A DNA stretch of 64,000 nt from positions 149,460,836 through 149,524,835 of the forward strand of contig NC_061114.1 of assembly GCF_002878395.1 (NCBI RefSeq), given 5' to 3'. Position numbers and translations under genes: made by a program. A model generated the notes under the pieces. That model made no database searches and was not told where the DNA came from. It saw only the letters and a program-made list of their open reading frames with translations. The DNA is from Capsicum annuum (lineage: Eukaryota; Streptophyta; Magnoliopsida; Solanales; Solanaceae). Position 1 is the stretch's first letter. Every line of letters begins with the position of its first letter. Positions 56,153 through 64,000 of this stretch are shown here, piece by piece.

Positions 56153-57840
56153 ATGTCCGAGATGAAAAAAGATAATTTACCCCCTCCTCCTGATGAAGTT
56201 CAGGACGCGGTTGATCGACAGACTGGTGAGCTTTTAGATCAGGATGAAAATGAGAGAAAGGTAGTAGAGGTATCTCAACACATAGATCGGGAGGAAGAAT
56301 TAGCTGAGCAGAGACAGGCAGCAGACCGCCAAGCAATACTCGTTGAAGACTAGAATAGAAATAGATGAGGCCGAACTTAAGTGATCCCAGTTTATCAATA
56401 TGTTCAGCCCTATGAAGATGATGAAGAGGATCTGGGATATGTTGAGACAACAGATATGAGCTATCATTCCTCTTGTTTTACCCCTGATGTCAAGTTCAAC
56501 ATTTCTAGTGCTATGATTCAACTCTTATACTTAAAGGGCGTGTTTCCAGGGTTGCCTACAGACGATACAAATATGCATCTGGCAAATTTTACAAAGATCT
56601 GCACTTTATATACCATATCGAGGGTAGATTAGGAGGCATTGAGACTGAGGTTATTTCCCTTCTCACTTACTAGAGAAGCATTTTTATGGTTAAGAGAACT
56701 TTCAAAAGGGTTTATCACTACATGAAGCGAGTTACACAAATAATTCTTGAACAGGTTCTTTCCTCTATCCAGGGTATTGCAGCTAAAGGACAAGATTTAT
56801 AACTTCAGGTAGCTACAGTTAGAATCAATGTATGAGGCATGGTTCAAGTTTAAAAAGAAGCTTATCACGGAGCCCGGCCACCGGATTTCAGGGACAAGCT
56901 TATTGGAGATCTTTTATAGAGCCCTGAATATCAGTTCCAGAGCAATGACAGACACTATCTCTGAAGGATCCTTCATGAAATTATGATGGAAGATGGCTTT
57001 GAGTATTATGGATTAAATCTCATTAATTAATCGAGGGTGGCAAACTCGAGAGGTTGAGAGAGGATATGACAGTTATGACATTAGAGCTTCTGGCGAGTAG
57101 AGAGTAGATGAGGATACTATAGCTCAGGAGATTTTACTATTAAGGATAAGCATTGGTGAGTTGGCCAAGTAATTTGCAACAATAAATTCTGCAAAGTTTA
57201 ATATGGTAGGGGTACAAAGTGCAACTTCTAGGGTGCATGAGTCTGAGTTAGAGGAGGATGTAAAGTATGTAGATCATTAGTTAACGGGTTTTTGAGCCCA
57301 AGGGAAAGAGAATCAAGGTCAAAACTATGATGATATAGACAAATACATTTCATCTGGCAGGTGAGATGTGGAATTGAGAATAAAAGAGATGTTGGCTAAG
57401 CTAATAAAGGGTCAAGAGAGTCAGGAAACTTGCCTTAAAGAACTCAAGGTCGATGTTTCATGATTGACTAAGAAGGTTGAATCACATTCAATTGCTATCA
57501 AGTAGTTGAAGCAAAAGTTTGGGCAAATATCTGCCACGTTGGCCTAACGTCAAACAAGTGTATTTCCTAGTGATAATATGCTAAATTCTCAAACACTGGT
57601 TCATTGTATGGCTATTAACATGATGAGTGATTATGCACCTAAAGAGCACTTTTTGCCTGCTACTAATGAGCCAAAGAAGGAAAATATTATTGTAGATAAG
57701 CCACGTCAAGCTGAATTTGAGAAATTGACTTTTAGTAATGATGATTTTGGGAGTGATGATGATGACGACTGGGTAATAGGAGAGCTCCAAGATATAGTGC
57801 AATATTTTACCATAGATTTTCATGCATATTTAGTATAAAA
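56153..57840 (+). pseudogene. Athila-like gag
   Basis: It opens with an acidic segment (MSEMKKDNLPPPPDEVQDAV) and a Glu/Gln-rich stretch. VPVYQYV-like text, FNISSAMIQLLYLKGVFPGL, ANFTKICTLYTI, LRLFPFSLTREAFLWL, NRFFPLSRVLQLKDKI and LLEIFYRALNISSRAM then match the gag core of Athila-like elements across several frames (56380-56960). A coiled, charged region (57100-57560) and an acidic end (NDDFGSDDDDDWVIGELQDI, 57735-57800) follow. At least eight stops break it. A fragment of the same gag lies at 50797-50888. It would form the particle. Confidence 0.78.
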
Positions 57841-58200
57841 GAAGGGAGACCTAGGTGCAATCAACATCCCATGTTCTATTGGGCCTTATGAGATTAATTA
57901 GGCTCTATGTGATATAGGAGCAGGAATAAATGTAATGCAAATTAATGACATAAAAGGTATTAGGGTTAGGCAAACTCATGACTACATACACAAGGTTGTT
58001 GATGGCTGATTTATCTGCAAAGGATCCAGTGGGTATTGTGCGCAATGTAGAAGTAAAGGTGTCATAATTTATCCAACAAATTTCATGATTTTAAACTGTG
58101 AAGTGGATGCCCACTCTTCAATTATCTCGGGTAGACCATTCTTGTCCACTGGTCGGGTGTTGATTGATTTAGACCTAGAGTAAATCACTTTAAATGGAAT
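57841..58200 (+). pseudogene. Athila-like aspartic protease
   Basis: The reading IPCSIGPYEIN, a stop, ALCDIGAGINVM (57860-57945) corresponds to the retropepsin active-site loop, where relatives have Cys-Asp-Leu-Gly-Ala-Ser. FMILNCEVDAHSSIISGRPF and LSTGRVLIDL (58080-58175) form the C-terminal flap side. The Asp and Gly are kept but the frame has stops before and after. Gag cleavage would be its role. Confidence 0.75.
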
Positions 58201-58212
58201 GATAAGCAAATA

Positions 58213-59420
58213 GTGTTGAATATATGCATGACAGTTCAACAGCATGATGATATGAGAGTGGTAGCAGTGATTGATGCAGTAGATAATAATATAGTTGCAG
58301 CATATATGCCTATTGAGGAGAGATTAGGGGTAGAAATATTAGCAGCAGTGGTTTTGAACTTCAAGAGTGATGGGATAGATGACTATGATGAGATGTTTAG
58401 TGCATTACACAGCACGGGCTCTCATAATTATGCCCCTAAAAAGCTGGATCTTGACCTAAAGAACAGAACCACACCTCCTATAAGACCATCAATTGAAGAA
58501 CAACCCATATTGGAATTGAAGACCCTCCTGCTTAATTCACAGTATATGTTCTTGGGGGCTAACAATATTTTATTGGTAATTACTGCAACAGATTTGGCAG
58601 AAGCACATGTGGAAGCTTTGATATCAGTGTTACAAAAGTTCAAGAGAGCTATTGGGTGGACTATTGCTAATATTATGGGGATTCCACCAGGCATATCCCC
58701 ACATAATATACAGCTTGAGCTGGGTAGCATTCCCAGTATTGAGCACCAGAGGTGACTAAATCCTTCTATGTAGGAGGTAGTGAAAAAAGAGATAATCAAG
58801 TGGTTAAATATTGGGGTGGTGTTTCCCATTGCAGACATCAACTGGTTGAGCCTAATTTAATGCATCCAAAATAAAAAAGAAATCACAGTGGTTCCAAACG
58901 ATAAGAATAAATTAGTACCAATAAGGCCAGTGACCGATTGGAGAGTATGTATGGACTACAGAAAGCTGAACAAGTGGACAAAAAAAGACCACTTTCCTAT
59001 GCTATTCATGGATCAGATATTGGACAGACTAGTAGGTAGGGGTTGGTACTATTTTCTTGATAGGTACTCATGGTATCATGATTGCTTCCTAAGACCAATA
59101 AAAGACTACACCTTTACTTGCCCCTATGGGACCTTTGCATTTAAGAGGATGCGATTCGGACTATGCAATGTGCCTTCCACTTTGTAGAGATGTATGATGT
59201 CCGTATTCTCCGACATGGTGGAAGACACAATTAAAGTATTCATAGATGACTTTTCAGTGGTTGGGGACCCATTCGATGACTGTTTAGTCCATTTGGCCAG
59301 TGAACTGCAGAGATGTGAAGACTGCAACTTGATAATAAACTAGGAAAATGCCACTTCATGGTGAAAGAAGGAATCATGCTAGGGCACAAGATCTCCAAAC
59401 ATGGTATTAATGTTGAAAAA
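58213..59420 (+). pseudogene. Athila-like reverse transcriptase
   Basis: An open frame from 58213 to 58755 carries the protease-RT linker and the RT entry region (YMFLGANNILLVITATDLAE, FKRAIGWTIANIMGIPPGIS, IQLELGSIPSIEHQR). After a stop, the frame at 58888-59187 holds VPNDKNKLVPIRPVTDWRVC, MDYRKLNKWTKKDHFPM, FMDQILDRL and YTFTCPYGTFAFKRMRFGLC. Next comes SVFSDMVEDTIKVFIDDFSV (59200-59258): the catalytic YxDD box is FIDD, a normal gypsy variant. Stops at the end of each block inactivate it. Confidence 0.88.
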
Positions 59421-60060
59421 GCGAAGATAGAGGTAACTGAGAATTTGTCACTGCTAGTATCAGTTAGAGGAATACAAAGTTTTTTTAGGTCATGTAGGTT
59501 TTTATACGAGGTTTATCAAGGAATTCTCTAAAATTGCAAGTCCTTTATGAAAACGTTTAGAGAAGGAGGTCAAATTTCTATTCGATGATGCTTGTCTTAA
59601 GGCTCTCAAATTTGCGATTGATTTTGACGCCCATCAATATGTCTCTTGACTGGTCTGCACCTTTTGAGGTAATGCGTGATGCGATCGGAGTGGCCTTAGG
59701 AGCTATTCTAGGCCAAAGAAGATAAAAGATACGACATCCTATCTACTATGCCACTAAATCATTATATCTCACATATAAAAATTATAAAGTTACATAGTAG
59801 GAGATACTTGCGGTGGTTTTTACTTTTGAAAAAATTCAGTTTTATCTGATTGGGACTAAGGATAGTGCACACCGACCATGCATCCCTGAGGTACTTGATG
59901 TCAAAGAAAGTAACCAAACCCAAATTTTTTCTTTGGGTTCTTTTACTGCAAGGGTTTGATTTGATGTCAAGGACTGAAAAGGGAAAGAAAAATAAGTTAC
60001 TGACCACTTATCCAAACTTGGGGAGGAGACCATATAGAAACTAGGGGAAAATATTGAGAT
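59421..60060 (+). pseudogene. Athila-like RNase H
   Basis: MSLDWSAPFEVMRDAIGVAL and GAILGQRR (59640-59720) carry the first acidic residue region of gypsy RNase H. PIYYATKSLYLTYKNYKVT and EILAVVFTFEKIQFYLIGTK (59735-59850) follow. Further DHLSKLGEE-like reading closes the domain near 60030. Stops include one where relatives have Glu before EILAV. It would degrade the RNA strand during cDNA synthesis. Confidence 0.78.
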
Positions 60061-60808
60061 AGATGATATTTTTCCTGATAAGTGAGTGTTGGCAGCATCA
60101 CAATATTTGATTCCTTATTTTGCTGATTTTTCCAATTATTTGGCAAGCAATCTTATCCTAGAAGATCTATCTTTCCAGCAGCGACAGAGATTTATGCACG
60201 AGGTAAGGAAGTGCTTTTGGGATGAGCCATATTTGTGCAGGGTTTGCACTGATGGTGTGATTTGAAGATGCTTTCCAAAGGTGGAGGTGATGAGCATTAT
60301 TGAAGCTTGTCATTCTTCGCCAGTTGGGGTCACCACAGCAGCACACGGACAACCCATAAAATTCTACAGCGTGGGCTTTACTAGCCTTTAATTTACAAGG
60401 ATGCTCATGATTTTGCAAAAGCCTATTACCAATGTCAGTATCAAGGAAATATTTCACGTCCCCAGGAACTCCCCATGACACCTATTCTGGAGTTAGAGTT
60501 TTTCAATGCATGGGGGATTTATTTCATGGGCCCATTCGCGAGCTCCTATGGTATACGATACATTCTAGTAGCAGTTGACTACGAGTCAAAATGGGTGGAG
60601 GTAGTTGTACTTCTAGAAAATGAAGGTAGAAGCGTCACCACCTTTTTTAAGAGAAATATTTTTTCCCGATTTGGGACTCCACATGCAATTATCAGTGATG
60701 GTGGGTCACAGTTTTGCAACCACTTGTTCAAAGCACTGCTTGATATATATGGTGTAAGGCATAAGGTGGCAACACCTTACCATCCTCAAACGAGTGGGCA
60801 AGTGAAAG
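60061..60808 (+). pseudogene. Athila-like integrase, truncated
   Basis: A worn N-terminal zinc-binding region (ACHSSPVG, 60305-60330) is followed by an open frame from 60475. It reads MTPILELEFFNAWGIYFMGP, YILVAVDYESKWVEVV, FSRFGTPHAIISDGGSQFCN and YGVRHKVATPYHPQTSGQV. In relatives the first block reads GIDFMGP and the end QVEVSN, so the first catalytic Asp is Tyr and the third catalytic residue (Glu) is Lys. The central Asp is kept. The frame enters the inserted element at 60809, so the C-terminal half is missing. Confidence 0.85.
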
Positions 60809-61658
60809 TGATAAGAATCAGGTACGTAAATAAATAAGAAAATAATGCAGAAGCACAACCCTAAGATTAAAGACAATAAATAAAGATAGATGAAATTTGA
60901 GAATAAATCCCCAATTTCAAGGTTAATTGCTAAGAACCCTAATTGATCTTAGTATTCAAAATTATTGAATTAAGACTATTATGATACTAATAGATTCAAT
61001 TCAAGACCTTATATCCATAGGTGATCTACACCCATATTTTGAAGAAATTAAAGACAACAATTAGTATAAAACTAATCACTTTCTTCAATCAACTTTAATA
61101 GAAACCAAAGATATCAAGTTAAGAATTAATATTACCTCCTAAAGAATCGTTCTTATAAAGTTGCAAGAAAAATCCTAAGTAGCCATACACAAAGGTGTAA
61201 ATAAGAGTAACTCTCAATTAATAATAATATTGTCTGATTAAAAATAACAAAATCCATCCCTATATATAGGGAAAACCCTATCCAAATAACATGGGATTCG
61301 AATTCTACTTTTATGGAAATAAATAAATCTAGGAAACTTTCAAATCTAGAAAACTTTAAACTAGGAAACTTTTAAACTAGGAAACCTTTAAACTAGGAAA
61401 CTTTAAACTAGGTAACTTTTAAACTAGGAAACTTTAAACTAGGAAAGTAAAAGTTTCCAAATTTAATCAAAACACACGTGGGACCAGTCATTTTACTTTG
61501 GGCTTGGACTTGAATCATAAAATATGTGTAACACTTAGCCCATGCTTCTCCGTAATTCTTGGACTCATTCTTGGGCTCTTATTCCATCATAAGCATCTTC
61601 TTGATTCATATTGAAGCCCGTCAATCTTAATGCAAGTGGGCTAATCTGGATGCTATCA
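60809..61658 (-). repeat. 3' LTR of the second gag-protease element
   Basis: TGATAAGAATCAGGTACGTA to CTGGATGCTATCA on the plus strand, 850 bases. A CTATATATAGGG (61259-61270) on the plus strand gives a minus-strand CCCTATATATAG, a likely TATA box. Contains the tandem repeat at 61330-61450. Confidence 0.78.
61330..61450. repeat. tandem CTAGGAAACTTTTAAA repeat
   Basis: About seven units of 16-18 bases, differing mainly in the length of the T and A runs. It lies downstream of the TATA-like box in the sense of the element, so within its transcribed part. Confidence 0.9.
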
Positions 61659-61672
61659 TTCCCCCCTTCTTG
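61659..61672 (-). other. polypurine tract
   Basis: Minus-strand CAAGAAGGGGGGAA abuts the LTR start (TGATAGCATCC in element sense). Confidence 0.78.
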
Positions 61673-62590
61673 AAAATAACCCATCCTCGAATTTGAATCT
61701 CACAAAATCAAGAAGATATGAAATAGTAAACAACATCCATTACTTGAAAACAATAATGGTAAGAACAAAACGAGATAGTGACCATGTGTCCACTTAACCC
61801 AATTAATCCTTGCATGTATAAATACACCTTTATAAAGTATGTGGACATCATCATCATCATCCCAATAGAAAATTCTCTTCCTTGTATGAGCACAACAATA
61901 TTCACATATAGATGACATAAGGAATGATATGTGCCTCTCCAATTTAGCTCTATCAATAAATCACTCCATGTATTTAATCTTATGTAGAAATGGAATAATA
62001 TCACCTTGTGTTTCTTTGCTCATTAGTGTTAGATCCACATCTGCCTTGTTGGACTTCTTGTCATAAATCTTATCTTGGATAAGTTCAAAATAATTATCTT
62101 TACTTATATCCTTCTCATGAACAAGCACTTACTCAATGGGACATGTAGATTCAACCACCTTAGTTTTAAGTTCAACCAATGAAGACTTTTCAATGCAAAC
62201 TTTTTCATGAGTACCTAAAGGAGAGTCAAAGCAACTAAAAGAAGAAGTAGGAACACTAAAGTTAGAGTAAAAAATAACCTCACTCAAACTCCCTTGTTTT
62301 TCTTTCTCTACCTTATTATTATCCCTCTCTTTATTTTTCTCATGATTATCTCTCTTTTATTTTCTCTTGACCTTACTTGACATCCCATTCTCTTCACACA
62401 ACACAACCTTTCTTGTTTTCTCTCTGGGAATAATCAACATACACTCCCTTGTTCCTATCGTTCTTTTCTCTTTCAAATTTTTTCATTGCTTCTTTCACAC
62501 GTTTATAATCTTCATAAGGTTGGGATGGAGTTAAAGGTATGAGTTTATATTTTCTTTTGTTTAGCTTAAGAGAAAATCTATTCTTTCCCT
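61673..62590 (-). other. 3' internal region of the second gypsy element
   Basis: In the element's sense strand a Lys/Glu-rich reading (about 62250-62480) follows the protease, then Ser/Glu-rich text, with several stops. No RT, RNase H or integrase motif is found. Short (CAT)n at 61846-61861. Frames at 61700-62004 are incidental. Confidence 0.5.
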
Positions 62591-62900
62591 ATCATAAATT
62601 GCATTTCTATCAAATTTCCATGGACGCCCAAGCTTGATATGACAATCTTGTGTTGGAATTATATCACAAAGAACATTATCAGATTACCTTTCAATGGAGA
62701 AAGAAATCATACATTGCTTAGTCTCCTTAAGTTCACCAAAATCATTTAACCATTGGAGCTTGTAATTTCCCTTACGTTTCATGCATGGAATTCCTAATTT
62801 CTCCACCGTATATGCACTTACCACATTAGCATAACTACCATTGTCAATACTCATTGAGCAAATTCTTACCTTTATTCCACATCGTGTATGAAAAATATTT
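62590..62900 (-). pseudogene. gypsy protease-like region
   Basis: Reading minus: RENIFHTRC, VRICSMSIDNGSYANVVSAY and YTVEKLGIP, YKLQWLNDFGELKETKQCMI, then, after a shift, CHIKLGRPWKFDRNAIYD (to about 62600). This is the same layout as in the element at 38794-44460. The active-site box is Asp-Asn-Gly-Ser, against Asp-Gly-Gly-Ser in relatives, so Asp and Gly are retained. It is continuous with the knuckle upstream in one open frame (63109-62684). Confidence 0.75.
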
Positions 62901-63936
62901 TCTCTCTGTGCCTCATCAAGATCTCCCATATTAATGTGCATAATATTCCTAACTACCCTAAAAAAATTTCCCTCATTATTAGCAGCCACATCTATTCCGT
63001 CCTTACTCCCAATACCCTTTTCTACTTCTTCAACTTCTTCACTTTTTTTAATCTCATATTCCCCATTATATTTAATGATGATAACTCTTTTATTTGTACA
63101 CTCAAACACCTTATGTCCCCTCCCTTGACATTTGTGACATTGTATAACACCAGAAAGAGTTGAAGTTCTTAAGTTAAAATCTTTATCTCCATCTTTGGCC
63201 TCTAATTTACCTTTACCCTTATCATCTTATGATCTCGGTATAATTTTATCCTTATAGATTGTCCATGACTTTCTTGGAGTTGTAGTAGACCAATTTTTCC
63301 ATGATCCACTTTGTTGCTTCCTTTTATTTTGTCTTTTTACCTTTACATCCAACTCTACTAACTTGTCTAAATGAACATATTGTTGCAATTCTACTACATC
63401 AACAATTTCTCCATTTAACCTATTAAGAAACCTAGAAATAGTGGACTCTTCATCCTCATTACAATTGGCTTAGATCATAGCCATATCCATAGCCTTAAAA
63501 TAATCATCCACAGACATAGAGCCTTGACTCAAATTTTGAAGGCATTTTTGCAGATCTCTTTGAAAGTGTGATGGCACAAAGCACTTTCTCACAGCCCTCT
63601 TCATCTCATCCCATGTTGTAATAGGAAGCTCTCCGTTGTCTAATCTATTTCTGCTAATTTTCTTTCACCAACTAGCAGTCTAGTTTAAAAACTTAATCAA
63701 GTTTAACCTTCTTAGCTTCAGAGTAGTTATGACAGTGTAAGATGGCCTCTACCTTACTCTCCCAATCAAGATATAAGTCTGGATCTCTCATTTCTTTGAA
63801 ATCAAGCATCTTCATCTTAATTCTACTAATATTGTCATCTTCAACCCTATCTCGTGGTGCTCTCATTTATTTCTCCTTTGGTAAGCATCCTCTAATGCAT
63901 CGTCATAGTCGCCAAATGGATTCTCATCTTGGTTGA
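62901..63936 (-). pseudogene. gypsy gag with CCHC knuckle
   Basis: In minus order: RVEDDNISRIKMKMLDFKEM (63840-63780), DPDLYLDWESKVEAILHCHN and YSEAKK (to about 63710), worn gag core with stops (63690-63350), then QCHKCQGRGHKVFECTNKR, the knuckle at 63098-63139 (C-X2-C-X4-H-X4-C). A Glu/Val/Lys-rich spacer links it to the protease. Stops in the core show that it is defective. It would assemble particles and bind RNA. Confidence 0.8.
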
Positions 63937-64000
63937 ACTGAGGAACTCAAACCGCTTGTCTCCTAACTTGAGGCATCGAGTTTTGATGCATTTTTCTTAT

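Larger units (their letters stand above)
53742..60808 (+). mobile_element. Athila-like gypsy element, 3'-truncated
   Basis: 5' LTR, tRNA-Asp-type primer site, gag, protease, RT, RNase H and partial integrase are in Ty3/gypsy order on the plus strand. Motifs match the Athila/Tat side of gypsy. Stops and shifts are frequent. The integrase is cut at 60808 by the inverted gypsy element that begins at 60809, and any remainder lies beyond the window. Confidence 0.88.
60809..64000 (-). mobile_element. second gag-protease gypsy element, runs off the window
   Basis: The left LTR (60809-61658) with adjoining polypurine tract shows minus orientation, so this is the 3' LTR. Upstream, in minus order, come gag (63170-63936), a CCHC knuckle (63098-63139), a protease-like region (62600-62900) and a charged tail, then the purine tract, with no RT or integrase. 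It inserted into the Athila integrase. The flank on the left is GAAAG (60804-60808). The other LTR lies beyond 64000. Confidence 0.83.

Overview
This is plant nuclear DNA: very AT-rich, intron-bearing where gene-like, and almost entirely made of nested, decayed transposable elements. Family-level recall points to Solanaceae (pepper, potato or tomato group): RTE-type LINE and SINE tails ending in TTG repeats, Stowaway elements beginning CTCCATCCGTCTTAT, and familiar gypsy LTRs. I cannot name the species. I found no intact host gene and no tRNA, rRNA or organelle insertion. The only clear relic of an ordinary host gene is one frameshifted exon resembling a secretory carrier membrane protein (SCAMP) at about 3.2 kb.

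Layout. 0-6 kb: AT-rich DNA with a foldback-element arm, the SCAMP exon, and copy A of a 1.8 kb segment that recurs inverted near 51-52.7 kb. 6.1-16.7 kb: a Stowaway MITE split by a 10.3 kb minus-strand LTR retroelement with 2.7 kb LTRs, no recognisable gag-pol, internal tandem repeats and a perfect 5-bp target duplication. 17.3-18.5 kb: a Mutator-like foldback element. 18.9-24.5 kb: a decayed minus-strand Copia element with gag, integrase, RT and RNase H remnants. 26.9-27.6 kb: a 5'-truncated RTE LINE. 27.6-32 kb: AT-rich DNA with a 301-bp tandem repeat. 32.1-35.3 kb: a multi-exon pseudogene of the plant transposon-associated DUF1985/Ulp1-like family. 36.6-44.8 kb: the 3' part of an Athila-like gypsy element (plant transposon-protein ORF plus LTR), its LTR split by a 5.7 kb gypsy element that carries only gag and protease. 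45.5-47.0 kb: a probable solo gypsy LTR. 48.2-50.3 kb: a minus-strand LTR-internal-LTR-internal-LTR array resembling tandem TRIMs. 50.8-52.7 kb: a gag shard, a Stowaway end and copy B of the inverted segment with a hAT MITE. 53.5-53.7 kb: a SINE-like insertion with a 17-bp target duplication. 53.7-60.8 kb: the 5' part of an Athila-like element (LTR, tRNA-Asp-type primer site, gag, protease, RT, RNase H, partial integrase). 60.8-64 kb: a second gag-protease-only gypsy element, minus strand, cutting that integrase and running off the window.

The genes do not form a pathway. What can be read is an insertion history: Stowaway before the 10 kb LTR element, hAT MITE before the inverted duplication, Athila before both gag-protease gypsy insertions. 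Many stops fall where relatives have TGG or CAA codons, which fits decay by cytosine deamination. Boundaries given by TG..CA ends, target duplications and primer sites are firm. Domain names rest on recognising family motifs, and repeat identities were judged by eye.
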